A stretch of DNA of 64,000 nt, from NCBI RefSeq assembly GCF_014646815.1, contig NZ_BMNZ01000002.1, positions 1 through 64,000 of the forward strand. Reading direction: 5' to 3'. This document shows positions 18,765-27,726 of the stretch, piece after piece; position 1 is the first letter of the stretch, and the number at the start of each line of letters is the position of its first letter. The DNA comes from Terrabacter tumescens. GTDB taxonomy: Bacteria > Actinomycetota > Actinomycetes > Actinomycetales > Dermatophilaceae. Position numbers and translations under genes: made by a program. The notes below the pieces were generated by a model. The model ran no database searches. It saw only the letters and a program-made list of their open reading frames with translations, and had not been told where the DNA came from.

Positions 18765-19430
18765 ATGAAGAGCATGAAGACCCGTACCGGCCTCGTCGCC
18801 CTCGCCATCGCCCTGCCCCTGAGCCTCGCGGCCTGTGGCAGCTCGAGCGACAACACTGCTTCCGCCGGCGCCGGCAACACGCCCGCCGCGACGTCCTCCG
18901 ACGCCATGACGAGCACGCCCTCCGACACGATGACCTCCTCCGAGTCGATGGACGCCTCGTCCGCCGTCTTCGGTGAGGGCTGCGCGGCCGTGCCGAAGGA
19001 CGGCAAGGGCTCGTTCAACGGCATGGCGACCGACCCCGTCGCGACCGCCGCGAGCAACAACCCGCTGCTCTCGACGCTCGTCACCGCCGTCAAGCAGGCC
19101 GGCCTCGTCGACACCCTCAACTCGGCCCCCGAGATCACCGTCTTCGCGCCCGTCAACGACGCGTTCGCCAAGATCCCCGCCGCCGACCTCAAGAAGGTCC
19201 TGGCCGACAAGCCGACCCTCACCAAGATCCTCACGAACCACGTCGTGGCCGGCAAGCTCTCGCCGGACCAGCTCGCGGGCGACCACAAGACGCTCGCCGG
19301 CACCACGATCACGGTCAAGGGCTCTGGCGAGAACTTCACCGTCGGCAAGGCCGACGCGAAGGTCATCTGCGGCAACGTCCCGACCGCCAACGCCACGGTG
19401 TACATCATCGACGGCGTGCTGATGCCCTGA
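18765..19430 (+). CDS. Fasciclin-domain lipoprotein (MPT83-like)
   Basis: 221-residue exported protein: signal peptide ending in the lipobox LAAC (Cys near residue 24), a Ser/Thr/Asp/Met-rich linker to about residue 70, and one FAS1 domain with PEITVFAPVNDAFAKI and the closing NATVYIIDGVLMP. Related to the mycobacterial MPT70/MPT83 antigens, which are SigK targets. FAS1 proteins mediate adhesion or surface interactions. The ATG at 18765 is favoured by AAGGAG eight bases upstream over a GTG that overlaps that site. Next to RskA and SigK, it is a likely direct SigK target. Confidence 0.92.
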   Translation: MKSMKTRTGLVALAIALPLSLAACGSSSDNTASAGAGNTPAATSSDAMTSTPSDTMTSSESMDASSAVFGEGCAAVPKDGKGSFNGMATDPVATAASNNPLLSTLVTAVKQAGLVDTLNSAPEITVFAPVNDAFAKIPAADLKKVLADKPTLTKILTNHVVAGKLSPDQLAGDHKTLAGTTITVKGSGENFTVGKADAKVICGNVPTANATVYIIDGVLMP

Positions 19431-19485
19431 TCGTCTGCCGACCAGGCTGACGCAGAGCACGACGACGGGCGACACAATGGACCCC

Positions 19486-20088
19486 ATGTCACGGTTCTCG
19501 GTGGTCCCCTCCGGCGATGAGTCGCCGGAGGGGCCCGCCCGCCCAGTCCAGCTGGAGCAGCTGCTCCGCCGAGCAGCGACGGGAGACGAGACGGCGTTCG
19601 CAGACCTCTACGACGCCGTCTCCTCCCGGCTCTTGGGTCTCGTCCGTCGCGTCGTGCGCGACCCGGCCCAGTCCGAGGAGGTGACCCAGGAGGTCTTCCT
19701 CGAGATCTGGCGTCACAGCGCACGCTTCGACCCGAGCAAGGGTGGTGCGATGTCGTGGATGCTCACGATCGCCCACCGCAAGGCCGTCGACCGGGTCCGC
19801 TCGGCCGAGGCGGCCCGGCACCGTGACGAGGGTTACGGCGCCAGCAACCAGGAGGTCACGCACGACTCCACCGCGGAGACCGTCGTCGAACGGCTCGATG
19901 CGGAGCGGGTTCATCGGGCGTTGGAGACCTTGACAGCCGTTCAGCGGCAGGCCCTCGAGCTGGCCTACCTCTCGGGATACACGCACACGGAGGTGGCGAC
20001 CATGCTCGACCTGCCACTCGGGACCGCGAAGACACGCATCCGTGATGGACTCATCAGACTACGAGACACGTTGGGGGTGACCCTGTGA
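19486..20088 (+). CDS. sigK: ECF RNA polymerase sigma factor SigK
   Basis: 200-residue ECF sigma factor with region 2 (QSEEVTQEVFLEIWRH, about 62-77) and region 4 (HTEVATMLDLPLGTAKTRIRDGLIRLR, near 165-191). Assigned to SigK because it overlaps an RskA-type anti-sigma gene and follows a fasciclin lipoprotein gene, as in mycobacteria and relatives. Start at 19486 was chosen over the ATG at 19477 because CACAAT (19473-19478) lies seven bases upstream in the leaderless pattern. Predicted regulon members in the window are the fasciclin and molybdopterin oxidoreductase genes. Confidence 0.9.
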   Translation: MSRFSVVPSGDESPEGPARPVQLEQLLRRAATGDETAFADLYDAVSSRLLGLVRRVVRDPAQSEEVTQEVFLEIWRHSARFDPSKGGAMSWMLTIAHRKAVDRVRSAEAARHRDEGYGASNQEVTHDSTAETVVERLDAERVHRALETLTAVQRQALELAYLSGYTHTEVATMLDLPLGTAKTRIRDGLIRLRDTLGVTL

Positions 20089-20915
20089 GCGAGGACATCC
20101 ACGCGCTCTCCGGCGCATATGCCGTCGACGCCCTCGACGACGTCGAGCGGGCCCGGTTCGAGCGCCACCTCAACGGCTGCTCCGCGTGCCGGGCCGAGGT
20201 CGAGAGCCTCGTCGCCGCGGCGTCGGAGCTGTCGGTGCTGACCGAGGTCGCCCCGCCGGCCTCGCTCCGGGCCAAGGTGCTCGCCGACATCTCGTCCGTC
20301 CGTCCGCTGCCGCCGCTGACGGCTCCGCAGCACGACTCCGCCGACGAGGACGTCACGTCCACGCCGTCGGCGCCCGACCATGCTCCCGCCGCAGGTCCGG
20401 CCACTGCTGCCACCCCGGTCGAGCGCCCCGACGAGCTCACCGAGCGCCGCCGGTCCCGCTCCACCCGTGGGCTCGCCCGCGGCTGGCGCATGGTCGTCGC
20501 GGCCGCCACGGTGGCCGTGCTCGCCATCGGCGGGTTCACCGTCTGGAAGCAGATCGACAAGGACCCGTCCCGGGCCATCGCCGACCAGGTGCTCGCGGCG
20601 CCCGACGCCACGCGCTACGGGGCGCGGCTCGCCGGCGGCGCGACGGCCACTGTCGTCCGCTCCAACTCGCTCCACAAGGCCGTCATCGTCACGTCCGGCA
20701 TGTCGCAGCCGCCCTCGGGCAAGGTCTTCCAGCTGTGGCTCCAGGACGCGACGGGTCACATGACGTCGGCGGGCCTCATGCCCGGCGGCGGCGACCAGGT
20801 GGTCGTGCTGAGCGGCGACGCCAGCCACTCCAAGGGCGCGGGCATCACCGTCGAGCCCGCGGGCGGCTCCGACCAGCCGACCTCCAACCCCGTCGCGTTC
20901 GTCGCCTTCGCCTGA
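20085..20915 (+). CDS. rskA: Anti-sigma-K factor RskA
   Basis: 276-residue membrane anti-sigma factor. The N-terminal zinc-binding anti-sigma motif is HLNGCSAC (His28, Cys32, Cys35), one transmembrane helix lies at about 136-157, and the C-terminal extracellular domain is of the RskA family, with the GKVFQLWLQDATGHMTSAGLMP core. It holds SigK at the membrane and in mycobacteria releases it after regulated proteolysis. The GTG start overlaps the sigK stop, giving coupled translation and stoichiometric partners. A very strong terminator hairpin follows. Confidence 0.92.
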   Translation: MSEDIHALSGAYAVDALDDVERARFERHLNGCSACRAEVESLVAAASELSVLTEVAPPASLRAKVLADISSVRPLPPLTAPQHDSADEDVTSTPSAPDHAPAAGPATAATPVERPDELTERRRSRSTRGLARGWRMVVAAATVAVLAIGGFTVWKQIDKDPSRAIADQVLAAPDATRYGARLAGGATATVVRSNSLHKAVIVTSGMSQPPSGKVFQLWLQDATGHMTSAGLMPGGGDQVVVLSGDASHSKGAGITVEPAGGSDQPTSNPVAFVAFA

Positions 20916-20947
20916 CCTGCCTGACCCGCACGACCGGTCGCCCGAAC

Positions 20948-21005
20948 GTCGGGCGGTCACGAGCCCGCTCCCGGCTTCCTCGCCAGGGGCTCGTGACCGC
21001 CCGAC
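20948..21005 (+). terminator. 19-bp perfect stem terminator after rskA
   Basis: Arms 20948-20966 (GTCGGGCGGTCACGAGCCC) and 20987-21005 are exact reverse complements around a 20-base loop. It sits in the 125 bases between rskA and the leaderless pnuC start. No U-tract follows. It should isolate the SigK operon from the NAD-salvage genes. Confidence 0.78.
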
Positions 21006-21040
21006 TCCGCCGTGTCCGCACGCGTGTACGTTGACGCACC

Positions 21041-21652
21041 ATGGACTGGACCGAGGTCGCGGGCTTCGTCACGGGGGCGGCCTGCGTGGCCCTCGTGGTG
21101 CGCCGCAGCGTGTGGAACTTCCCCGTCGGCATCGCCAACAATCTCCTCTTCCTCGTGCTCTTCACCGGCTCGGGCCTCTACGGCGACGCGGGCCTGCAGG
21201 TGCTCTACATCGCGCTCGCGGTGCTCGGCTGGTGGGCGTGGCTGCGCGGCGGACCCGACCGCGGCCCGCTGACGGTGCGCCGCACGCCGCGCTGGTTCTG
21301 GCCGGTCGCCGTCGTGCTCGTGGCGGCCGCGACGTGGGCCGTCTGGTCGCTGCTGACCAGGCACACCGACTCGGACGTGCCGACGTGGGACGCCCTGACG
21401 ACGTCGCTCAGCCTCGTGGCCCAGCTCATGCTGAGCTTCAAGTGGATCGGCAACTGGGTGCTGTGGATCGCCGCCGACCTGCTCTACGTCCCTCTCTACC
21501 TGCACAAGGGCCTGACGCTGACGGCGATCCTGTATGCCGGGTTCGTCGTCCTCTGCGCCGTCGGCCTCCTCCAGTGGTGGCGGTTGCGCGACGCACCCGC
21601 GGACGTGGCCGGCAACGACGACGCGGTCTTGGCAGCCGTGGGTTCGCGGTGA
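21041..21652 (+). CDS. pnuC: Nicotinamide riboside transporter PnuC
   Basis: 203-residue membrane protein with six or seven helices and PnuC family features: NFPVGIANNLLFLVLF in the second helix, the LGWWAWLRGG loop, and LMLSFKWIGNWVLWIAADLLYVPLY in the second half. PnuC imports nicotinamide riboside by facilitated diffusion, trapping it by phosphorylation. The downstream overlapping nadR supplies that kinase, making a complete salvage pair. Start at 21041 has TACGTT eight bases upstream (21027-21032), suggesting a leaderless message. The terminator just before it makes this the first gene of the unit. Confidence 0.92.
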   Translation: MDWTEVAGFVTGAACVALVVRRSVWNFPVGIANNLLFLVLFTGSGLYGDAGLQVLYIALAVLGWWAWLRGGPDRGPLTVRRTPRWFWPVAVVLVAAATWAVWSLLTRHTDSDVPTWDALTTSLSLVAQLMLSFKWIGNWVLWIAADLLYVPLYLHKGLTLTAILYAGFVVLCAVGLLQWWRLRDAPADVAGNDDAVLAAVGSR

Positions 21653-22674
21653 GCCCGGCACGTCACGGGCACGGGCTCGTCATCGGCAAGTTCTACCCCT
21701 TCCACGCCGGGCACCAGGCGCTCGTGCGGGCGGCGACGGGCTCGTGCGACCGGGTCACCGTCGAGGTCATGGCGCACGCCGTCGAGTCGATCCCCGTCGA
21801 CGTCCGGGTCGGCTGGGTGCAGGCCGAGCACCCGACGGCGAGGGTCGTCGCGGCCCCCGACGACCACGACGTCGACTTCGACTCGCCGGAGGTGTGGGAC
21901 CTGCACATGGCGGTCATCGAGTCGCACCTCGACGGGCCGGTCGACGCGGTCTTCACCAGCGACGCCTACGGCGAGGAGATGGCCCGGCGGCTCGGCGCGA
22001 CGTGGGTGCAGGTCGACCCCGGCCGCGCCTCGATCCCGATCTCGGGCACCGCGGTGCGCGCCGATGTCGGCGGCTCGTGGTGGGCGCTGCCGTCGCCGGT
22101 GCGGGCCTGGTTCGCCAAGCGGGTCGTCGTCGTGGGCGCCGAGTCGACGGGCACGACGACCCTCGCCGACGCGCTCGGGGCGCACTACGGCACGACCGTC
22201 GTGCCCGAGTTCGGACGCGAGTGGACCGAGCGGCGCCCGGGCGGCCTGGCCGCGCCGTGGCACACGGCCGAGTTCGACCTCGTCGCCCGTGAGCAGGCCG
22301 CGCAGGAGGACGCGGCTGCCGCCGCGGCCCCGCGACCGCTCGTCGTCTGCGACACCGATGTCTTCGCGACGACGCTGTGGCACGAACGCTACGTCGGGTC
22401 ACCGTCGCCGACGGTGCGCGCCCTTGCCCGCGCCCGACCCGCGCCGGCGCTCTACGTCCTCACCGGCGACGAGATCCCCTTCGTGCAGGACGGGATGCGC
22501 GACGGCGAGCACGTGCGCGAGTGGATGCAGGGGCGCTTCCGTGAGGAGCTCGCCGCCCGCGAGGTGCCGTGGGTCGAGGTGCGTGGCAGCCACGAGGAGC
22601 GGCTCGCCGTCGCCACCGCTGCGGTCGACGAGGTCGTCGCCGCGGGCTGGGACCTCGCCGACCCGGTGGGCTGA
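21649..22674 (+). CDS. nadR: NadR-like NMN adenylyltransferase/ribosylnicotinamide kinase
   Basis: 341-residue two-domain enzyme. The N-terminal nucleotidyltransferase (about 8-165) has GKFYPFHAGH (the HxGH motif) and SIPISGTAVR. The C-terminal P-loop kinase domain (about 170-341) starts with VVVVGAESTGTTTLADAL. It would phosphorylate nicotinamide riboside and adenylate the NMN to NAD. In contrast to enterobacterial NadR no N-terminal DNA-binding domain is present. The Walker A Lys is replaced by Thr (GTTT instead of GKST), unusual for a kinase. The GTG start overlaps the pnuC stop (GTGA). Confidence 0.88.
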   Translation: MSPARHGHGLVIGKFYPFHAGHQALVRAATGSCDRVTVEVMAHAVESIPVDVRVGWVQAEHPTARVVAAPDDHDVDFDSPEVWDLHMAVIESHLDGPVDAVFTSDAYGEEMARRLGATWVQVDPGRASIPISGTAVRADVGGSWWALPSPVRAWFAKRVVVVGAESTGTTTLADALGAHYGTTVVPEFGREWTERRPGGLAAPWHTAEFDLVAREQAAQEDAAAAAAPRPLVVCDTDVFATTLWHERYVGSPSPTVRALARARPAPALYVLTGDEIPFVQDGMRDGEHVREWMQGRFREELAAREVPWVEVRGSHEERLAVATAAVDEVVAAGWDLADPVG

Positions 22675-22710
22675 CGACCCGGCCACCACCCGGCTGGCAC
22701 AATCGCACGG

Positions 22711-24303
22711 GTGACCACGTCAGGGGAGCAGGCACACACGGGGCTCGGCCACGTCTCGAACGCACCGACGCGCCCGGGCGCCGCCGGGCGGCACACGGAC
22801 GAGCTCGACCTCACCGACCTCTACGGCACGTCCCGCGAGGCCACGCCCGACGCGGGGCCGCCGCTCGACGAGAAGCTGCGTCAGGCGTACTTCTGGATCA
22901 CGAACCACGCCATCATCAGCCCGCACTACGACGTCGAGTTCCACGACGGTCCCAGCGAGCGGATCCCGTTGGGGGACAGTCGCGGTGAGCTGACGCTGCC
23001 GAGCGGGCAGTCCTACTCCAGCTACGTGCTCATGCCGCTGCTGACCTTCATGGTGCGCGGGCGCTGCCTCATGGTCGGCGGCCCGGGCCGTGGCAAGACC
23101 GCGAGCGCCCTGCTCATGGGCGTGCTCGCCGGCTACACACCGACCGAGATGCGTCGCGGCATGCAGCACGGGCACCCGCAGCTGACCGTCGCCGACCTCT
23201 TCGGCACGCCTTTGCCGCGCGACCTCGTCGAGGCCGAGAAGCTGTCGGACGTCGACGTCGCGTGGCGCTCGTGGCTGGGCATGCGCGTCAAGATCGTCGA
23301 CGAGTACAACCGCATCCCGACGCGCACGCAGTCGGCGCTGCTCACCGTGCTCGCCGACGGCTACGTCGAGACCTTCGACCAGGTCTACGAGACCGGGGCG
23401 AGCGCGTGGTATCTCACGGCCAACGACGACGCGGGCGGCGGCACCTACCAGGTCATCGACGCGCTCCGGGACCGCATCGACGTCGTCGTCGCGGCGCTGC
23501 CCTTCAACAACCGCTTCCTCTCGGCGCTCGTGGCCAGGGCCGAGCGCGGCGTGCGGCCCGAGGACGTCGTGCCCGACTCGATCGTCTTCACCGAGGCCGA
23601 GCACGACCGGCTGCACCGGGCCGTCCTCGACGTGCCCATCCCGCGGCCGGTGCTGCGCCGGATCGAGCACTTCGCGGGGCAGTTCGAGTACCTCGAGCGT
23701 GCGGGCAGCCAGTTCGAGTACCGCACCAAGGACACCGCGCGACTCGCCGGCGTCGACCCCCACCTCGTGCAGCAGGACGACACCGGCCGCGACGCGCTCA
23801 GCGACGTCGGCACCCAGACGACCGCGGGCCTTTCGGTGCGCGCGCTCCAGTCGCTCGTGCTCTACAGCAAGGCGATGGCGCTCTTCCGCGGCGACGACGC
23901 CGTCGGGGTCGACCACGTGCGCGCGGTCCTGCCCTTCGTGCTCTTCCAGAAGCTGCCGATGGACACCGAGGCCCGCGTGTTCGAGCAGGACGACACGGCG
24001 GCGCTGCGGCTCGACCGGGTGTCGTGGCTGCACGCGATGTTCGACACGACGTGCCGGCAGTTCGACGCCGACGGGCTCGACCACGACGACCCGGTCGGTG
24101 ACGCACTCGCCCTCTTCGACCGGGGGCTCGACGGGCTCGGCGCCGGCGAGGTGCGCGCCCGGATCACCCACGTCGGGCGGCTGCTCACGTCGATCGCCGC
24201 ACAGCGCAAGGTCTACGGCCACACCTTCGACGACGCGCTGACGCTGAAGTACCTCCACCAGCGCTACACGAACTACCTCTCCTGGCTGCGCTGGTCGTCA
24301 TGA
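22711..24303 (+). CDS. MoxR-type AAA+ ATPase
   Basis: 530-residue ATPase: a disordered N-terminus (about 1-60), Walker A GGPGRGKTA at about 124-132, Walker B KIVDEYNRIP at about 193, sensor-1-like WYLTANDDAGGG and an arginine-finger region ALRDRIDVVV, then a C-terminal helical lid (about 280-530). MoxR ATPases remodel or activate partner complexes together with VWA-domain proteins; such a partner is two genes downstream. The GTG start at 22711 fits a leaderless start (CACAAT at 22698-22703, seven bases upstream). Its 3' end overlaps the next gene by ATGA. First gene of the five-gene operon to 29098. Confidence 0.88.
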   Translation: MTTSGEQAHTGLGHVSNAPTRPGAAGRHTDELDLTDLYGTSREATPDAGPPLDEKLRQAYFWITNHAIISPHYDVEFHDGPSERIPLGDSRGELTLPSGQSYSSYVLMPLLTFMVRGRCLMVGGPGRGKTASALLMGVLAGYTPTEMRRGMQHGHPQLTVADLFGTPLPRDLVEAEKLSDVDVAWRSWLGMRVKIVDEYNRIPTRTQSALLTVLADGYVETFDQVYETGASAWYLTANDDAGGGTYQVIDALRDRIDVVVAALPFNNRFLSALVARAERGVRPEDVVPDSIVFTEAEHDRLHRAVLDVPIPRPVLRRIEHFAGQFEYLERAGSQFEYRTKDTARLAGVDPHLVQQDDTGRDALSDVGTQTTAGLSVRALQSLVLYSKAMALFRGDDAVGVDHVRAVLPFVLFQKLPMDTEARVFEQDDTAALRLDRVSWLHAMFDTTCRQFDADGLDHDDPVGDALALFDRGLDGLGAGEVRARITHVGRLLTSIAAQRKVYGHTFDDALTLKYLHQRYTNYLSWLRWSS

Positions 24304-25307
24304 GCACGTATGCCGTGGGGCCAGGCGGAGCGGCCGAGCCGGCGCCGCTCTGGGCTGCGGCGCTGCGGCGGGTCTCGGGCACGTTGGCGCGGGACCTCGA
24401 CGTGGCGCGGGCCGGGGGCGCGGCGGACCGTGCGCTGGCCGAGGGCCTGCGGGCGGTGGGGCCGGGCTTCGACCGGCTCGTCGCGCGCCAGGGCGGCGCA
24501 GGACCGGCCGTCGCGCAGCCGGTCGTCGACCGGTGGGCGACGCACTGGGCGCGATCCGTCGTGGCCCTCGTCGGTGCAGGGCGATTCGGCGAGGGGTCGG
24601 TCTCCCGCTGGGTGCTCGAGTGGGTCGTGCCGGCGCTGCGCCTGGACCTGCGCACCGTGACACCGCTCGTCATCGACGACCTCGTCACCGCGGCCGCGCA
24701 GGTGTCCGGTCGGGCTGACGCCACCCACTGGGCGCGCGGCATCGAAGCGGGACTGGCGGCCTGGCCGTCCGGCGTGCCGCTCACCGACGACCGAGTGCGC
24801 GAGGTCGGCGCCGTGTCGGCCTGGCGGGCCGGTCACGTGCGGCTGCGCTCTGCCGCAAGGTCGCTCGTGCCCAACCTGCCCGATGCCGTGGCCGACGCGG
24901 TCCTGCGGGTCGAGCCTGGTCAGGACGTCCGCGACCTGCTCGCCCGCAATGCCGAGGTGCCCTGCGCCTGGGGTGGACCGGTGACGGAGCGACCGATCGG
25001 CGCCTTCCGGGGCTTCGGCGGCGCCTGGCTGCTGCCGCCGGTCGTCACCGGCGGGGACGGGCACCGCTGGAGCGTCGTGTCGGGCCAGACCCGCTGGACG
25101 GTGCTCACCGACGCGTTCGGCGAGGCCGTGCTGCCCGACGAGAGCGAGCCGGACTCCGATGCGGCGGGGCCGGCGCCCCGGCAGGCGTGGTGGGACCGCT
25201 ACGGCGACGACGTCACCGGGGCCGTGCGCGCCGGTGGGGTCGTCCTCGTCAGCCGACGGTCGAGCCACCGACTGCTGCTCGTCGCCGACGGCGGAGCCAC
25301 GCCGTGA
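24300..25307 (+). CDS. Unknown protein of the MoxR-VWA operon
   Basis: 335-residue soluble protein with no motif I recognise. The first 220 residues look alpha-helical, Ala/Arg/Trp rich, with repeated WA and VVP segments; the last 120 (from about FRGFGGAWLLPP) look like a small beta domain with conserved-looking Trp residues. No signal peptide or membrane helix. It is sandwiched between the AAA ATPase (ATGA overlap) and the metallopeptidase-VWA gene (GTGA overlap), so it is translated with both and is probably a structural or adaptor subunit of their complex. Confidence 0.75.
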   Translation: MSTYAVGPGGAAEPAPLWAAALRRVSGTLARDLDVARAGGAADRALAEGLRAVGPGFDRLVARQGGAGPAVAQPVVDRWATHWARSVVALVGAGRFGEGSVSRWVLEWVVPALRLDLRTVTPLVIDDLVTAAAQVSGRADATHWARGIEAGLAAWPSGVPLTDDRVREVGAVSAWRAGHVRLRSAARSLVPNLPDAVADAVLRVEPGQDVRDLLARNAEVPCAWGGPVTERPIGAFRGFGGAWLLPPVVTGGDGHRWSVVSGQTRWTVLTDAFGEAVLPDESEPDSDAAGPAPRQAWWDRYGDDVTGAVRAGGVVLVSRRSSHRLLLVADGGATP

Positions 25308-27115
25308 CGGTCGCCGCGCGGCCGCCTGCCGTGGACTGGGTCGCGCTCGAGTCCCGCTGGCGCGCAGCCTGGCCTGCGGCCCTCGAGTGCTGGGGACCGT
25401 CCCTGCGGCTCGGCGAGCCGCGCTTCCTGACCCCGGCGGACCCGCCCGGCACCACGAGCTTCGCGTGGTTCGACATGGACGCCGTCGGGGCGACGATCGA
25501 CCTGCGCGCCGTCGTCCGTCTCGGCATCGAGGACATCCCGGTGCCGGTGCTGGCGCACGAGATCGGCCACCACGTGCTCGCACCGGCCGACGCGACCGGG
25601 CGCGCGCGCATCGTCGAGCGCTGCCGTCGCGGGCTCGTCGACCGTGACGCGGACGCCCCGATGGTCTCGAACCTCTGGACCGACCTGCTCATCAACGACC
25701 GACTGACACGGCTGTCCGGGCTGGACATGACCGCGCCCTACCGGGCCTCGCGCGGGACCGTCGCCGCCCAGCAGGCCGAGCCTGCGTCCGCAGTGGACAC
25801 CACCCGGTCAACCAGGCGAGGCAAGCCACCTACGGAGGCGACGTACTTCGACGTCTACCTCAGGGCATACGAGCTCCTGTGGTCGCTGCCCAGGGGCAGC
25901 CTCGTGCCACCCCTGGGCGCGGAGGAGGAGGTCGACGCCAGTTTCCTGGCCCGCCACGCGCGGGTCTTCGCGCGCGACGCGGTGGGCGGTGCGGGCGGCT
26001 TCGCGGCGCTGATGCGCCGGTGGCTGCCCGAGCCCACCGAGGAGGGGCTGCAGGGTCCGTGCCGGGTGACCGGCGGAGCCGGCACGGCGCCCGACGTCGC
26101 CGAGGACGACTCTCTCGCGGAGCTGCCCGTGCACCCGGCACTCGACCCCCGAGTCAACAGCCAGGCGCCCGCGTCCGGTGGCGCCGGCGCGCCGGGGACG
26201 GCCGACGGCGAGCCCCAGGGCACCGGCCAGGGGTCGGGCCAGGTCTTCGGGCCAGCCGACCTCGCGACGCTCTACGCCACCCTCGGCACCACCCGCGACG
26301 CCGCGGTCGACTGGTACGTCGCCCGAGCCCGGCGCCACCTCGTGCCGTTCCCGGTCGACCACGAGCAGCCCGTGAGCGAGCCCGAGCTGCAGGGGCTCGA
26401 GACGTGGGAGCTCGGTGACGACCTGACCGACCTCGACTGGACCGGCACGACCCTGCGCTCGGCCACGGTGCTGCCGGGGATGACGACCCAGCGCCGGGTC
26501 GTCGAGGCGGCCGAGGGCCTCGACCCCGTCGAACGTCCCGTCGACCTCGACCTCTACGTCGACTCGAGCGGCTCGATGCCCGACCCGCGTGGGCTCGTGT
26601 CGCCCGCCGTCCTCGGCGGAGCGGTGCTCGTGCTCTCCGCCCTGCGCGCCGGGGCCCGGGTGCGCGTGACGAGCTGGTCGAGCCCGGGGCAGGTCACCTC
26701 GAGCGGCGACCTCGGCACCGACCGCGACCGGCTGATGACGGCCCTGCTGACCTACCACGGCGGCGGCACGAGCTTCCCGCTCCACGGCCTCGCCGCCGCC
26801 CACGACGGGCTGCCCGCGGCGCGGTCGACGCGTCGCCGCTGCCACATCGCCGTCATCTCCGACGACGGGGTCGAGTCCATGTTCGGCCGCGGGCAGGACG
26901 CCGGCCTCGAGACCGCCGCCACGCGGGCGCTCGACCACGCCGGCGGGGGCGGCACCCTCGTGCTCCGGGTCGCGCCCCAGGTTGCCGAGCGCACCCGCAC
27001 GATGGCGGGCGACTACGTCGTGGAGGCCGTCGCCGGACTCGACGACGTCGTGACGCTGGCCCGCCACTTCGCCCGCCGGCACTGGGACACTGGCCCGAGG
27101 AGGACCCTCCGATGA
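25304..27115 (+). CDS. Metallopeptidase-VWA fusion protein (DUF2201-like architecture)
   Basis: 603-residue protein. The N-terminal part carries a zinc-protease motif HEIGHH (about residue 86) and a conserved ND-rich helix (NLWTDLLINDRL). A Gly/Ala/Pro-rich linker (about 260-320) leads to a C-terminal von Willebrand A domain with the metal-ion site DLYVDSSGSMPDP, then GGGTSF and ISDDG. The union of a putative metallopeptidase with VWA beside a MoxR ATPase is known from DUF2201-type proteins. It probably acts as a protease or assembly factor gated by the ATPase. GTG start overlapping the previous stop. No signal peptide, so cytosolic. Confidence 0.85.
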   Translation: MTVAARPPAVDWVALESRWRAAWPAALECWGPSLRLGEPRFLTPADPPGTTSFAWFDMDAVGATIDLRAVVRLGIEDIPVPVLAHEIGHHVLAPADATGRARIVERCRRGLVDRDADAPMVSNLWTDLLINDRLTRLSGLDMTAPYRASRGTVAAQQAEPASAVDTTRSTRRGKPPTEATYFDVYLRAYELLWSLPRGSLVPPLGAEEEVDASFLARHARVFARDAVGGAGGFAALMRRWLPEPTEEGLQGPCRVTGGAGTAPDVAEDDSLAELPVHPALDPRVNSQAPASGGAGAPGTADGEPQGTGQGSGQVFGPADLATLYATLGTTRDAAVDWYVARARRHLVPFPVDHEQPVSEPELQGLETWELGDDLTDLDWTGTTLRSATVLPGMTTQRRVVEAAEGLDPVERPVDLDLYVDSSGSMPDPRGLVSPAVLGGAVLVLSALRAGARVRVTSWSSPGQVTSSGDLGTDRDRLMTALLTYHGGGTSFPLHGLAAAHDGLPAARSTRRRCHIAVISDDGVESMFGRGQDAGLETAATRALDHAGGGGTLVLRVAPQVAERTRTMAGDYVVEAVAGLDDVVTLARHFARRHWDTGPRRTLR

Positions 27116-27726
27116 CCGACCGCACCGCCCCGAACCCGCTCGAGCAGCCGCTCGCCCACTCCGACGAGGGCCCGTGGCTGCGCACCCTCACCGACCGGCT
27201 CGTCGCCACGCCCCAGGCGTTCCTGCGACCCGAGGTCGTCACCGAGGCCGTGCTGCGCGACGCCCTGGAGCTCGTGACGGACGCTCCCCTGGAGGCGGAC
27301 GCCCTGTCCGCCGTGCGCCGTCTCGGCGGCGCCGCCCTGCCGGAGCGCCTCGCGGCCCAGGTCGCCGCCCACCTCGTGACGGAGCCGTCGCTGCGACCCG
27401 TGCTCGGCGCGCGCGCCCCCGTCGACACCGCCGCGGGCATCGAGCACTTCACGGCGCTCGTGGGCGTCGTGCCCCTGCGCCAGTGGTTCGGTGACGACCC
27501 GGACCGCCACGAGGAGGTCGTGCGAGCCCTGTTGCGCTGCATGGCGATCCGTCCCCGCGGGGAGACGCACGCGCAGTCCGAGGACCGGTGGCAGTCGGTG
27601 AGCACAGGCCTGCGGTCCGACGCGCTGCGCCTCGCGGCGCTCGAGCAGCAGCGTGCCGCCGAGCTCGCCAAGGCCCTGGCCGACAAGCGCGCCCAGGAGG
27701 CGGCGGCGCAGTACACCCATGTCTGA
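27112..27726 (+). CDS. Unknown helical protein of the MoxR-VWA operon
   Basis: 204-residue predominantly alpha-helical, soluble protein. The middle contains LRRL- and AALPERLAAQ-type helices, and the last 35 residues form an Ala/Gln/Glu/Lys-rich helix (LEQQRAAELAKALADKRAQEAAA) likely to be a coiled coil. I recognise no family. The start overlaps the VWA gene stop by ATGA and its end overlaps the adenylation-enzyme start by eight bases, so it is part of the same translation-coupled series and may join the ATPase/VWA module to the enzyme encoded after it. Confidence 0.72.
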   Translation: MTDRTAPNPLEQPLAHSDEGPWLRTLTDRLVATPQAFLRPEVVTEAVLRDALELVTDAPLEADALSAVRRLGGAALPERLAAQVAAHLVTEPSLRPVLGARAPVDTAAGIEHFTALVGVVPLRQWFGDDPDRHEEVVRALLRCMAIRPRGETHAQSEDRWQSVSTGLRSDALRLAALEQQRAAELAKALADKRAQEAAAQYTHV

